A stretch of 64,000 bases of DNA from Ignavibacteria bacterium (GCA_028714695.1 JAQTLX010000006.1:124001-188000), one strand, 5' to 3'; positions 37,860 to 47,676 are shown, counted from the first letter of the stretch. A program made the numbers and translations. The notes: generated from the letters alone by a model not told the origin.

Positions 37860-38882
37860 TCAGAATATGCTTTTAAAAATCTTCACCGCTTCTTCAACTT
37901 CAGCAGTGCTCACGTCAAGATGAAATACAACTCTTATGCTAGTCGTGGTTCCGGCGGAAAACAGAATACCTTTCTCTTTCATCCTGTTCAGAAATTCGCT
38001 TCTCTCCATTCCATCAATTTCGAACATGACCATATTCGTATGAACTGAATTAAGGTCTATTTTAACTCTTGGGATTAATGATATTTCTTTAGCGAAATAT
38101 TTTGCTTTATTGTTATCTTCCTTTAATCTTTCAACGTTGTTTTCAAGTGCATAAAGCGCTGCTGCCGCAAGTATGCCCGACTGCCTCATACCGCCGCCGA
38201 GTATCTTTCTCCATTTATGCGCCTTGGCAATGAATTCGGCATCCCCGCAAAGTATTGAACCGACAGGAGCGCCGAGCCCCTTTGAGAAACAGAATGAAAT
38301 TGAATCGCAGTAGGATGCATATTCCTTAACCGGTATCCCCGTCTCAACGTAAGCATTGAATATCCTTGCTCCGTCCATATGAACCTTAATGCCGTTCTCA
38401 TGAGCGTATGCGGAAATTTCTTTTATGTTTTCGATAGGCTGAATGGTTCCGCCGCCGCGGTTGTGTGTGTTTTCAAAACAGATTAATCTGGATAACGGAA
38501 AATAATATTCTTTCGTTCTTACTCTTTTCTTAATATCGTCGAGTTTCATTACACCGTTCGTGCCCGGTATCGTAACCATCTGAACGTTAGAGATGATTGC
38601 AGGAGCCCCTGTCTCATAATTGAAAATATGTGCTTCCGCTTCGCAGATTACTTCGTCGCCCTGAAATGTATGTGATTTAATTGCGAGTTGATTGCCCATG
38701 CATCCTGTCGGAACGAACAATGCTTTTTCCTTGCCCGATATATCCGCACATTTCTCTTGTAACCTGTTAACCGTAGGATCTTCACCGAATACATCATCAC
38801 CGACTTCGGCATTGAACATGGCTTCCCTCATGCCTTTTGAAGGTCTTGTAACCGTATCGCTTCTTAAATCTATGTATTTCAT
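37860..38882 (-). CDS. ltaE: Low-specificity L-threonine aldolase
   Basis: 340 aa. Fold-type I PLP enzyme that cleaves L-threonine or L-allo-threonine to glycine and acetaldehyde. Features: N-terminal DLRSDTVT, H85 in EAEAHIF stacking on PLP, D170 in HMDGARIF, and the Schiff-base lysine K201 in FCFSKGLGAPVGS. Start ATG at 38882, 10 bp after gyrA, so co-transcription is likely. Serine or alanine-specific aldolase activity is possible in the family, but the sequence pattern is typical of LtaE. Confidence 0.94.
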   Translation of the reverse strand: MKYIDLRSDTVTRPSKGMREAMFNAEVGDDVFGEDPTVNRLQEKCADISGKEKALFVPTGCMGNQLAIKSHTFQGDEVICEAEAHIFNYETGAPAIISNVQMVTIPGTNGVMKLDDIKKRVRTKEYYFPLSRLICFENTHNRGGGTIQPIENIKEISAYAHENGIKVHMDGARIFNAYVETGIPVKEYASYCDSISFCFSKGLGAPVGSILCGDAEFIAKAHKWRKILGGGMRQSGILAAAALYALENNVERLKEDNNKAKYFAKEISLIPRVKIDLNSVHTNMVMFEIDGMERSEFLNRMKEKGILFSAGTTTSIRVVFHLDVSTAEVEEAVKIFKSIF

Positions 38883-38891
38883 GTTAGTAAA

Positions 38892-41372
38892 TTAAAACAG
38901 TTTTTCAGGGTCCGTGCCGTTTGAAGCATCTTTATCTTCTTCGGCAATCCTTGCAACGGCGCAGATTCTGTCGTTGTCGCTTATTCTTATTAATTTCACA
39001 CCCTGCGCATTACGGCCCATTACTCTGATGTCTTTCACCTTCTGTCTTATCAGAATTCCTCTTGATGTTATTATCATCAAATCATCAGTATCCGTTACTT
39101 CTTTGATTGTAATCATCTTGCCCACTTTATCAGTCGTCTTAACTGTTATAACACCCTTGCCGCCGCGGTTTGTTATTCTGTAATCGCCGAGGTCGCTTCT
39201 CTTGCCGAATCCCTTTTCCGTAACAACAAGAATTGTTGCGCTGGCTCTTACGACTGCAATCATACCGACAACGTAATCTCCCTTGCCGAGTTTGATTCCC
39301 CGCACGCCCGTGGCAGTTCTTCCCATATCGCGTACGAGAGATTCGTTGAATCTGATTGCAAGACCGCTGTGTGTACCGATTACGATTTCCTGATGTCCGT
39401 TTGTCAGTTTCACTTCAACAAGCGAATCGCCTTTTACGATATTGATTGCATTGATACCGTTCTTTCTGATATTCGAATATGCATCAAGTTTGGTTTTCTT
39501 AATTACGCCAAGTTTCGTAATCATGGTTACGTATAGTTCTTCCTTAAAATCCTTAACCATTACGAAAGCGGAAATGTTCTCGTCCTTTTCTTTTTCAATA
39601 AGATTGAGAATGGATTTTCCTCTCGAAGCCCTTGAACCTTCCGGAAGGTCATAAACTTTAAGCCAGTAACATTTACCCTGGTCAGTAAAGAACATAATAT
39701 ACTGATGAGTCGAGCCTATGAACATATGTTCGATGAAATCCTCGTCCGTACTTCCTGTCGATGCCGCTGTAATACCTTTTCCGCCTCTGCCCTGTGATTT
39801 ATATGACGACACGGGGATTCTCTTTATGAATCCTTTATTTGAAATTGTTATTACAACGTCCTCTTCCTTGATAAGTTCCTTAAGCATTTCATCGTCGGAC
39901 ATCTTTTTCACATCATGAATTATCGACGTTCTTCTTTCGTCGCCGAATTTCTCCTTAAGTTCTTTCAAATCGGTTGCGATAATTTCCCTTCTCAGGTCTT
40001 CGCTCGCGAGAATTCTTTTCAGTCTTTCTATGGTTTTTAAAAGTTCTTTATATTCTTCTTCAATTTTCTTTCTTTCGAGTCCCGTAAGTCTCTGGAGTCT
40101 CATTTCAAGAATCGCGACTGCCTGAATCTCGGATAGTTTGAATCTCTTCATCAATCCTTCTTTCGCTGTAGGCGTATCTTTGGATTTCTTGATGAGTTTA
40201 ATAATCTCGTCAATATTATCCAGAGCAATTATGTAACCTTCAAGAATATGAGCGCGTTTCTCAGCCGCATCGAGTTCGAATTTCGTACGTCTTACTATTA
40301 CTTCAAGTCTGTGCTTAATAAAGTGGAACATCATGTCTTTGAGAGTAAGCACTTTCGGTACGCCGTCAACGAGTGCAAGTGTAATAATGCCGAATGTAAC
40401 CCTCATCTGGGTATGTTTGTACAGATTGTTCATTATAACGTGCGGGTTTGCATCTCTCTTCAGACCTATTACTACACGCATACCGTCCCTGTCACTTTCA
40501 TCGTTAATCGATGCAATATCATCTATACGCTTATCTCTTACCAGTTGGGCTATTGCTTCGATAAGCGAAGCTTTATTTACCTGATAAGGTAATTCTGTTA
40601 TAATAATATTCTGTTTGTTATTCCTGTCCGGTTCAATTGCAACCTTTGCCTGAAGAATTATTTTCCCCCTGCCAGTTTCATAAGCCTCTACAACGGGGTC
40701 ATAGCCGTATATAATACCGCCCGTAGGAAAGTCGGGCGCGGTAACATATTTCATGAGTTTCTTTACAGTCGCATCGGGATTCTTAAGGAAATATATAAGA
40801 CCGTCGCAAACTTCAGTAAGGTTATGCGGTGCTATATTTGTAGCCATTCCAACTGCAATACCGTTTGAACCGTTTACGAGCAGGTTCGGAAGCACTGATG
40901 GCAGCACAGAAGGTTCTTTAAGAGTTTCATCAAAGTTCGGAGTAAAATCAACAGTGTTTTTATCAATATCCTGGAGCATTGTTTCAGCAATCTTGGATAA
41001 ACGTGCTTCAGTATAACGCATAGCAGCAGGTGAGTCGCCGTCAATAGAACCGAAGTTCCCCTGTCCGTCAACGAGTGTATATCGAAGTGAAAAATCCTGC
41101 ACCATTCTTACCATGGAATAATAAACTGCAAGGTCGCCGTGCGGGTGATATTTACCAAGGACTTCACCGACTATCCTTGCGGATTTTTTATACGGTTTAT
41201 TTGCGGCAACACCTAAATCACTCATTCCAAAAAGTATGCGTCTATGAACGGGTTTAAGACCGTCGCGTATATCGGGAAGCGCCCTTGAAACAATTACAGA
41301 CATTGAGTAGTCAATGTAAGACGTTTTTAATTCGTCTTCGATATTGACCGGGATAATTTTTTCGTTTGGCAT
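38892..41372 (-). CDS. gyrA: DNA gyrase subunit A
   Basis: 826 aa. It forms the A2B2 gyrase that introduces negative supercoils. Catalytic Tyr120 in [10 protein letters not shown] corresponds to Y122 of E. coli. The gyrase-specific GyrA box QGRGGKG lies at 527-533, which favours gyrase over topoisomerase IV, and the C-terminal beta-pinwheel repeats follow. In the quinolone-determining region, [10 protein letters not shown] carries Leu81 and Tyr85, equivalent to E. coli S83 and D87. The gene starts 30 bp after a terminator that ends the tRNA-Ala transcript. gyrB is not in the window. Confidence 0.97.
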   Translation of the reverse strand: MPNEKIIPVNIEDELKTSYIDYSMSVIVSRALPDIRDGLKPVHRRILFGMSDLGVAANKPYKKSARIVGEVLGKYHPHGDLAVYYSMVRMVQDFSLRYTLVDGQGNFGSIDGDSPAAMRYTEARLSKIAETMLQDIDKNTVDFTPNFDETLKEPSVLPSVLPNLLVNGSNGIAVGMATNIAPHNLTEVCDGLIYFLKNPDATVKKLMKYVTAPDFPTGGIIYGYDPVVEAYETGRGKIILQAKVAIEPDRNNKQNIIITELPYQVNKASLIEAIAQLVRDKRIDDIASINDESDRDGMRVVIGLKRDANPHVIMNNLYKHTQMRVTFGIITLALVDGVPKVLTLKDMMFHFIKHRLEVIVRRTKFELDAAEKRAHILEGYIIALDNIDEIIKLIKKSKDTPTAKEGLMKRFKLSEIQAVAILEMRLQRLTGLERKKIEEEYKELLKTIERLKRILASEDLRREIIATDLKELKEKFGDERRTSIIHDVKKMSDDEMLKELIKEEDVVITISNKGFIKRIPVSSYKSQGRGGKGITAASTGSTDEDFIEHMFIGSTHQYIMFFTDQGKCYWLKVYDLPEGSRASRGKSILNLIEKEKDENISAFVMVKDFKEELYVTMITKLGVIKKTKLDAYSNIRKNGINAINIVKGDSLVEVKLTNGHQEIVIGTHSGLAIRFNESLVRDMGRTATGVRGIKLGKGDYVVGMIAVVRASATILVVTEKGFGKRSDLGDYRITNRGGKGVITVKTTDKVGKMITIKEVTDTDDLMIITSRGILIRQKVKDIRVMGRNAQGVKLIRISDNDRICAVARIAEEDKDASNGTDPEKLF

Positions 41373-41404
41373 TTATTCTTAAATTTTTAATCGTGAAATC
41401 AAAT

Positions 41405-41430
41405 AAAAAACCCGTAAAAATTTCACGGGA
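41405..41430 (-). terminator. Rho-independent terminator of tRNA-Ala
   Basis: Stem CCCGT/ACGGG (41411-41415 with 41425-41429) followed on the minus strand by six T. It separates tRNA-Ala from gyrA. Confidence 0.8.
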
Positions 41431-41436
41431 ATTTTG

Positions 41437-41509
41437 TGGAGCTAACGGGAGTCGAACCCGTCACCTCTTCGTTGCGAACGAAGCGCTCTACCAAATGAGC
41501 TATAGCCCC
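41437..41509 (-). tRNA. tRNA-Ala (anticodon CGC)
   Basis: Minus-strand cloverleaf of 73 nt: acceptor GGGGCTA with TAGCTCC, D arm GCTC...GAGC, anticodon stem CTTCG/CGAAG around TTCGCAA (anticodon CGC), T arm ACGGG TTCGACT CCCGT, discriminator A, no encoded CCA. It reads alanine GCG codons. Confidence 0.95.
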
Positions 41510-41567
41510 GAATTCTTTTAAAATACGAAATTTCGTGGTTTTTCTCAATGTACTTTTTCAAATAAAA

Positions 41568-41595
41568 AGGGGTTTGAGACCTGTCCCAAACCCCT
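41568..41595 (-). terminator. Rho-independent terminator of the lipoprotein gene
   Basis: Nine-base perfect stem AGGGGTTTG...CAAACCCCT (41568-41576 with 41587-41595) followed on the minus strand by five T, just after the lipoprotein stop. Confidence 0.85.
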
Positions 41596-41618
41596 GTAAA
41601 ACCTATATTTGAAAGTAA

Positions 41619-42257
41619 CTACTTGCCCATGTTCTTTAAATCGTCCATACTCTGGAATTCGATGTCTTTCGGAGGATCAAAAAAGGTTTCCGTAAGTTTT
41701 GCATCGGGTTCAAACGCTGTGGCTGTCATTGTTGTTTTGCCGTCGGTGAATTTCAATGCTGCCATATCTTTGTATACCCAGATTTTTTCTTCTCCCTTTG
41801 AATAGACGTCGCATTTGTATCCTATTATTTCTTCCGTGCTGCCTTTTGTATAGTCTTTTAATTTATCTTTTACGTCGAATAATTTTCCGAATTCTTTATT
41901 GAAACTTTCGTCTTTGGAGACATCCATTTTCATACCCATTTTCTTGCCTGCCATATCGATAACCATATACATCATTCCGTCTTTGATGTACATTACGGAA
42001 TTCATGTCCTGCTGTGCTTCTTTTGAGGCTATTTCAAGTTTTGCGTTCTTTCCCTTGAAATACATATCGAGTGTACCGCTTTCTTTTTCACCCTTCATTT
42101 CATATTTCAGATGTTTTGGTGAATTAATATCGCCTGCGGATTCTTTTTTATCTTCAGACTTTCCGTCTTTCGATGCATCTTTCTTTCCGCATCCTGCAGT
42201 AAAGCCGATACTTATCATTAATACTAATAACAGGTAGAAAAATTTTTGTGTCTTCAT
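41619..42257 (-). CDS. Predicted lipoprotein (LolA/DUF4412-like beta fold)
   Basis: 212 aa. Lipobox TAGC (about residues 20-23), then a Lys/Asp/Glu-rich linker and a beta-rich domain: LKYEMKGEKESGTLDMYFKGKNAKLEI, MYIKDGMMYMVIDMAGK, KIWVYKDMAALKF. The pattern of a denatured-lipid or outer-membrane-lipoprotein carrier-like fold (LolA/LppX or DUF4412) is inferred from strand order. Monocistronic with a strong terminator. Function unknown. Confidence 0.82.
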   Translation of the reverse strand: MKTQKFFYLLLVLMISIGFTAGCGKKDASKDGKSEDKKESAGDINSPKHLKYEMKGEKESGTLDMYFKGKNAKLEIASKEAQQDMNSVMYIKDGMMYMVIDMAGKKMGMKMDVSKDESFNKEFGKLFDVKDKLKDYTKGSTEEIIGYKCDVYSKGEEKIWVYKDMAALKFTDGKTTMTATAFEPDAKLTETFFDPPKDIEFQSMDDLKNMGK

Positions 42258-42333
42258 AACTTTTTGTTTTAGTTTTATGTTTTGAGTAATAAGGCAAAAT
42301 AATTAAATTTACCTTTTATTAAAACATAAATTT

Positions 42334-42747
42334 ATTCTACCCGATAATAAAATACACGGAATAGTTTTATTCGATGGAGTCTGCAATTTCTGCAATTCCT
42401 CGGTAAATTTAATTATAAAACATGATAAAAACGACTATTTCAGATTCGCCTCGCTCCAATCTGAATTTGGGCGTAATTGTTTAAAGAAATTCAATCTACC
42501 CGAAGATAATTTATCGACTCTGATTTTAGTAGAAGGCAGCAAACATTACTTACGTTCATCGGGAGCGCTAAGAATCGCAAAGCAACTTTCATACCCTATC
42601 AATCTTTCTTTTGCGTTAATCATCATTCCCCCATTCATAAGAAATTTCCTTTATACAATCATAGCAAACAACCGCTATAAATGGTTCGGGAAAAGAGAAA
42701 CGTGCCGTATACCGACTCCAGAAGAACGTGAAAAGTTTATGGATTAA
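42334..42747 (+). CDS. DCC-family thiol-disulfide oxidoreductase-like protein, no standard start codon
   Basis: An intact frame from 42307 to the TAA at 42745-42747 encodes a complete DUF393/DCC family protein. The signature is FDGVCNFC, with cysteines 4 and 7 residues after the Asp; then FRFASLQSEFGR, SGALRIAKQL, FIRNFLYTIIA and RYKWFGKRETCRIPTPEERE. No ATG, GTG or TTG lies upstream of the DGVC motif; the N-terminus of homologues would fall at ATT 42334 (I-LPDNKIHGIVLFDGVC). So the gene either starts at ATT or has lost its start codon. The family probably acts as a membrane-linked disulfide or redox protein. Confidence 0.82.
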   Translation: MLPDNKIHGIVLFDGVCNFCNSSVNLIIKHDKNDYFRFASLQSEFGRNCLKKFNLPEDNLSTLILVEGSKHYLRSSGALRIAKQLSYPINLSFALIIIPPFIRNFLYTIIANNRYKWFGKRETCRIPTPEEREKFMD

Positions 42748-42780
42748 GTAAATTGTCAATTTTGCTGTCTTTCTCTAATA

Positions 42781-42854
42781 GTCATTCCCGTAGTCCTTTG
42801 CTTGTGTCATTCCCGTAATCCTTTGCTTGTGTCATTCCCGCGAACGCGGGAATC
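42781..42854. repeat. Tandem 25-bp repeats ending in a REP-like palindrome
   Basis: Two 25-bp direct units (42781-42805, 42806-42830), each GTCATTCCCGTA(A/G)TCCTTTG..., then a third that becomes the palindrome ATTCCCGCGAACGCGGGAAT (42834-42853). The same palindrome family occurs at 7509-7533. Confidence 0.75.
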
Positions 42855-43022
42855 AAAACCAAAACACATTATACGATGGATTTACTTTTAGTAGTATGAA
42901 TTCACTCGGGCATATTTTTTCGACAAGACTCGAATGTTATATGCATTATATATTTTTTGTATAAATATCTTCTGAATAGAATAAGTTGCGTAATCTTTGT
43001 AATTTGACTTATAACAAAAACA

Positions 43023-43532
43023 ATGAATCCACAAGCGGAAAAAATAATCAGCATACTCAAATTAAAGAAACATTTCGAAGGCGGATATTACTCGGAAATT
43101 TACCGTTCGAAAGAATTTGTGAAAAATCTACCCGATAGATACAAAGGAAATCATGTTCATTATACATCGATTTATTTCCTTTTAAACGAAAATGATTTCT
43201 CTGCTTTTCATATACTAAAAAGCGATGAAATCTGGCATTTCTATGACGGTACTTCGCTCGATATACATGTAATAAACAAAGACGGGACTAAGGAGACCAT
43301 CACACTGGGAAATAATATTTCTGAAGGGGAAAAATATATGCACCTTGTTGAAGGCGGCTGTTACTTTGCGGCAGAAGTCAGAGACAAAACTTCATTCGCG
43401 CTGGTCGGATGCACTGTTGCCCCGGGATTCGAATTCGAAGATTTCGAAATGCCTTCGAGGGAATTTCTTTTAAAAAAATTCCCTCGACATGAAGAATTGA
43501 TTGAAAGACTTAGCCGAACATGGAATAGTTGA
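43023..43532 (+). CDS. Cupin domain-containing protein (DUF985 family)
   Basis: 169 aa. Single-domain beta-barrel (cupin) protein of the DUF985/YML079-like family: KKHFEGGYYSEIYRS near the start, SIYFLL, then FHILKSDEIWHFYDGTSLDIHVI (motif 1 region, about 60-84) and GCTVAPGFEFEDFEMPSREFLLKKFP near the end. The ligand and activity of the family are unclear. ATG at 43023. A hairpin with a T-run follows the stop. Confidence 0.92.
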   Translation: MNPQAEKIISILKLKKHFEGGYYSEIYRSKEFVKNLPDRYKGNHVHYTSIYFLLNENDFSAFHILKSDEIWHFYDGTSLDIHVINKDGTKETITLGNNISEGEKYMHLVEGGCYFAAEVRDKTSFALVGCTVAPGFEFEDFEMPSREFLLKKFPRHEELIERLSRTWNS

Positions 43533-43619
43533 ATAAATCGTATGTTTTAGTTGATTTGAGGTTATTTTAGTTATTGATTATAAAGTTAATAACATTTATG
43601 TTTACACTGTATCACGATT

Positions 43620-43665
43620 AGAGGCTATACAAAGGGTTCCGTCCCGCGTTAATGCCTCTTTTTTA
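43620..43665 (+). terminator. Probable terminator after the cupin gene
   Basis: AGAGGC (43620-43625) pairs with GCCTCT (43654-43659), with an inner GGG/CCC pairing, followed by TTTTT. The loop is long, so confidence is moderate. Confidence 0.5.
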
Positions 43666-44157
43666 TTTAATAAACTCGAGTTTGCTTTTCAATCCATTCA
43701 TAAATAAAATATCCGGATTGAACTTTCTTAACAGTGATGAATATTTATTCCTGTCCGGAATTAAAAGTCTAACAAGTTTATTATGCTTCTTTAAATACTC
43801 AACCAAACAATAGAAATCTCCATCGCCAGTTACAATGACAGCCTTATCAAAATTATCATATTCTATCATTGTATGCAAAACTAATTCGGCATCTATATTT
43901 CCTTTTGTTTTTCCATTTGGCAGTGTAAGTGTAGGTTTAAAAACAATAATATAGCCATAAGTTTGCAAAGAAGTGTATAAATTTGAATTAGTAGGATCAT
44001 AGCCAATAAATAGAAAAGCATTTGTTACGTTAAATTTATCTTTCAAATAAATTCTGAATCTTTTAAAATCAAGTTTCCAGCCTTGATTTAAAATTGAAAG
44101 ATTTAAATTTTGACTATCTATAAATGCAAAGTTATTCATAAAATTATATTTGTCCAA
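43663..44157 (-). CDS. NYN domain-containing RNase-like protein
   Basis: 164 aa. NYN/PIN-like nuclease domain (LabA/DUF88 group): the acidic metal-binding positions appear as FIDSQN (about 12-17), GNIDAEL (about 87-93) and VTGDGDF (about 109-115), with the C-terminal strand ILFMN. It would cut RNA with Mg2+. It starts 3 bp after the stop of the T9SS cargo gene, an odd partner, and the two may share a transcript. ATG at 44157; an internal ATG six codons later is also possible. Confidence 0.9.
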   Translation of the reverse strand: MDKYNFMNNFAFIDSQNLNLSILNQGWKLDFKRFRIYLKDKFNVTNAFLFIGYDPTNSNLYTSLQTYGYIIVFKPTLTLPNGKTKGNIDAELVLHTMIEYDNFDKAVIVTGDGDFYCLVEYLKKHNKLVRLLIPDRNKYSSLLRKFNPDILFMNGLKSKLEFIK

Positions 44158-44160
44158 TTT

Positions 44161-45426
44161 TTATTTCACCAATACCATCTTTTTAACTGCTAAACGTTTA
44201 TCGTTAATCGATAATTGATAATAGTATACACCGCTTGAATATTTTGATGCATCCCACTGAGTATCGTAAGTTCCTGCCTGAAGGTTTTCGTTCACAAGAG
44301 TTTCAATTTCTTTACCCATAATATCGAATACTTTAATATTCACAAATGATGATTTCGGTACAGCAAATTTTATTTTCGTCGTCGGATTGAATGGATTTGG
44401 ATAATTCTGATTAAGAAAAAATCGCTGAGGAATAACCTCTATATTTGTATGTATATAAGTTGAACCACCGTTCGTAGTTTTCATTACCACTCCTTTAGTG
44501 CCAGCAATATATCCTGTATATTCGTCCGCAAAACTAAATGAATAATAAAAACACATTGTATCAAGATCCTGTTGCACCCATGTAAATCCACAATCTGATG
44601 TTCTATATATCCTCTTTATATTTTCTAGCGCATATCCGGTTCGATAATTCAGAAATTGTATTTTTTTTACAAAAGATTCTGAATTTAATACGGGACACCA
44701 GTCATACCCACCATTCGAAGTGCGAAAAATACTTCCATAACTGTTCAAACCGCTTTTAAAACCGTTAAGTGAATCAGTAAACCATAAATCTTTATCAACT
44801 AAATAAGCAGATGAAATCAAAGTCCAATTTACTCCACCGTTGGTACTTCTAAATATTTCACCCGATGTGGCCATATAAAAACCGTAATTTGCGTTTAAAA
44901 AAAATATTTTTGCGACATAATTTGAGGGAATGCTGTAATCGGTCCAATTATAACCACCATCCATTGTTTTTTTTATTTTACTCCCGTTTGAACACCACCC
45001 TGTCAATTCATTAATAAAATAAAAGCCTGATATTGTAAAATACTGCTGAGTCCAGATTTGATCAAAGTTAAACCCGTTAACTGTTTTATAGATAGCTCCG
45101 GGACCATATAACACACCTGCAAACTGTTCCGATATTATTCCGGTTGTTGAGTTAAAGAACCACATATCATAACAAGCGGCACTAGTATTTTCATATACAA
45201 TTACCCAATTGTTACCACCATTGCTTGTCCTGTATACATTTGAGTGAAATGAAGTATATCTATCCTGGCTTGCCATATACCCAGTATTCGAATTTTTGAA
45301 ATTGATGTTAATATAATTTCTAGATGTATCAACAGTAATCTTTTCCCATGTAGATTGACATAATAAAAAAGATTGGAATAATAAAGAAAAAATTAATGCA
45401 GTATATAATTTTTTAAATATATCCAT
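44161..45426 (-). CDS. Secreted Ycf48/BNR-type beta-propeller protein with T9SS sorting domain
   Basis: 421 aa. Signal peptide at 1-24 (ending LLCQ). Repeated propeller blades of the Ycf48/BNR type, each with (Y/F)RTSNGG..W or MKTTNGG, at about 63-73, 192-200, 239-247 and 322-329. The C-terminal 80 residues form the type A sorting domain with YPNPFNPTT and KVFDIMGKEIETL. Exported by Sec and then by T9SS to the surface. The last residues (KKMVLVK) are the usual T9SS basic tail. Followed at once by an RNase gene. Confidence 0.93.
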   Translation of the reverse strand: MDIFKKLYTALIFSLLFQSFLLCQSTWEKITVDTSRNYININFKNSNTGYMASQDRYTSFHSNVYRTSNGGNNWVIVYENTSAACYDMWFFNSTTGIISEQFAGVLYGPGAIYKTVNGFNFDQIWTQQYFTISGFYFINELTGWCSNGSKIKKTMDGGYNWTDYSIPSNYVAKIFFLNANYGFYMATSGEIFRSTNGGVNWTLISSAYLVDKDLWFTDSLNGFKSGLNSYGSIFRTSNGGYDWCPVLNSESFVKKIQFLNYRTGYALENIKRIYRTSDCGFTWVQQDLDTMCFYYSFSFADEYTGYIAGTKGVVMKTTNGGSTYIHTNIEVIPQRFFLNQNYPNPFNPTTKIKFAVPKSSFVNIKVFDIMGKEIETLVNENLQAGTYDTQWDASKYSSGVYYYQLSINDKRLAVKKMVLVK

Positions 45427-45687
45427 AATAAGTAATAAAATGTTTCACACTTCAATTCGAATTACGATGCAGAAATCATTTTTAAGGTCTGTTTAATACA
45501 AATAGTACAATACCTTAATGAACTGCCTATATTCATTTCATTATAAATATCACAAATAGTTTGTTAACAAACAATAGTATAAATGCATCATAAAATATTG
45601 GAATGTAAATAAAACTGATTATTTCAAGATATTTCTATAAAAAAGTTTTTACATTTATACAAATCTGTGATTTAGGTATATTTATTA

Positions 45688-47676
45688 ATGGAAAAATTTG
45701 AAAGATTACTCGTTACGGCAGCATTGCCGTATGCAAACGGATATATACATCTGGGACATATTGCGGGGGCGTATCTGCCTGCCGATATTTACGTGAGATT
45801 CAAAAGATTATGCAAGGAAGACGTTATATTTATAAGCGGCTCGGATGAACACGGCACGGCTATAGAAATTTCAGCGATGAAAGAGAAAGTTACGCCTAAA
45901 GAGATTATTGATAAGTTCCATTATGCAAATAAAGAGGCATTTGCAGGACTCGGAATTTCTTTTGACATATATTCAAGAACATCGAATCCGATTCACCATA
46001 AAACTTCACAGGATTTCTTTTTAAACCTGTATGACAAGGACCTTTTAGTTCAAAAATCAGAGAAACAATTATATTCAGAGAAGGATAAAAGATTTCTGGC
46101 TGACAGATTCGTGGAAGGCACATGCCCTATCTGCGGATACGAAGAGGCTCGAGGCGACCAATGCGAAAATTGCGGAAGCAATCTTTCACCGCTGGAACTG
46201 ATAAATCCGAAGTCTAAAATTTCAGGCGACACTCCTGTTGTTAAGGAATCCGTAAATTTCTTTTTCCCGCTCGAAAAATTTCAGCCGCAACTTGTGGAAT
46301 GGATAAAGACAAAGAAGAACTGGAAATCAAACGTCAAAAACTATTGCGAAGGCTGGTTCAAGACAGGTTTGAAAGACAGAGCTATAACACGCGATCTCGA
46401 CTGGGGCGTGAAAATCCCGGTAAAGGGTTTTGAAGGAAAAGTAATTTATGTCTGGTTCGAAGCGCCTATTGGTTATATCTCGGCAACAAAGGAATTATTT
46501 ATTAAAAAAGGCACTCCAGAAATGTGGGAAAAATACTGGTGCGACGATAAGACTAAACTTGTACATTTTATCGGCAAGGACAATATAATATTTCACGCAA
46601 TCGTGTTCCCTGCAATGCTTATGGCACACGGGGGCTATATACTTGCGGATAACGTGCCGGCGAATGAGTTTCTTAATCTCGACGGAGGTAAACTCTCTAA
46701 AAGCAAAGGACACGGCATTCTTGTGAAAGACGTGGTTAAGGAATACAATCCTGATGTGATTCGTTATACAATCGCGGCAAATATGCCCGAGAATAAAGAT
46801 TCCGATTTCACATGGGAAGACTTACAGAATAAGAATAACAATGAACTCGCTGCAATACTCGGTAACTTCATCAACAGAACCGTTGTATTTGCAAAGACCA
46901 AATTTGACAATAAGATTCCGAATAGTAAAGTCGGAGCAAAACCTGAAGTATTTGATTATATAGTTAATCAGAAGAAAGTGATAGAAGACTGCTTAGACAA
47001 TTACAGATTCCGCGATGGTTTGAATGAAATTATGAACATTGCGCGCGCCGCAAATAAATATTTCAACGACAGCGAGCCGTGGAAAGTTATAAAAAGCGAT
47101 GTGGATACGTGCGGGGAAATAATTTACAACTGTCTTGAAATTTGTCATACACTTGCTATTGCTATTTTCCCGGTATTGCCTTTTACTTCGGAAAGAATTC
47201 TGCGTATTTTAAATACGGATAACTCAAAAATCGAATGGGATAATATTGGGAAGTACTGCCTCGAACAGGGAAAAGAACTCGGTGAAGATGTGATTCTCTT
47301 TCCGCAGATAGAACTTCAGGCGGCAAAAGAAGAAGAAGTTAAAGAAGAAGATAATCTGATTACGATAGATGATTTCAAAAAAGTACAACTCAGGACTGCG
47401 GTTGTAATTCAGGCAGAGAAAGTCGAAAAAAGCAAGAAACTTCTCAAACTCAGGGTCAAATGCGGCAATAAAGAAAAGCAGATAATAGCGGGCATTGCGG
47501 AATTTTACACACCAGAAGAAATTCTGAATAAGAATATTGTAATAGTTGATAATCTTAAACCTGCAAAACTGATGGGACTTGAATCGCAGGGAATGCTTCT
47601 TGCGGCAAAGGCAGACGGTAAACTCAAAATAATAACCGCTGACGGAGAATTTTCCGACGGCGCGGATGTAAGTTAA
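45688..47676 (+). CDS. metG: Methionyl-tRNA synthetase
   Basis: 662 aa. Class I synthetase. HIGH motif as HLGH (21-24); KMSKS loop as KLSKS (335-339). The connective peptide has a complete four-cysteine zinc site C146, C149, C159 and C162. The C-terminal tRNA-binding domain (about 560-662, DFKKVQLRTAVV ... MGLESQGMLLAA) gives the dimeric long form. Upstream is an AT-rich gap with no T-box or leader seen. First gene of a probable plus-strand run metG-folP-copA-HMA lipoprotein-methyltransferase. Confidence 0.97.
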   Translation: MEKFERLLVTAALPYANGYIHLGHIAGAYLPADIYVRFKRLCKEDVIFISGSDEHGTAIEISAMKEKVTPKEIIDKFHYANKEAFAGLGISFDIYSRTSNPIHHKTSQDFFLNLYDKDLLVQKSEKQLYSEKDKRFLADRFVEGTCPICGYEEARGDQCENCGSNLSPLELINPKSKISGDTPVVKESVNFFFPLEKFQPQLVEWIKTKKNWKSNVKNYCEGWFKTGLKDRAITRDLDWGVKIPVKGFEGKVIYVWFEAPIGYISATKELFIKKGTPEMWEKYWCDDKTKLVHFIGKDNIIFHAIVFPAMLMAHGGYILADNVPANEFLNLDGGKLSKSKGHGILVKDVVKEYNPDVIRYTIAANMPENKDSDFTWEDLQNKNNNELAAILGNFINRTVVFAKTKFDNKIPNSKVGAKPEVFDYIVNQKKVIEDCLDNYRFRDGLNEIMNIARAANKYFNDSEPWKVIKSDVDTCGEIIYNCLEICHTLAIAIFPVLPFTSERILRILNTDNSKIEWDNIGKYCLEQGKELGEDVILFPQIELQAAKEEEVKEEDNLITIDDFKKVQLRTAVVIQAEKVEKSKKLLKLRVKCGNKEKQIIAGIAEFYTPEEILNKNIVIVDNLKPAKLMGLESQGMLLAAKADGKLKIITADGEFSDGADVS

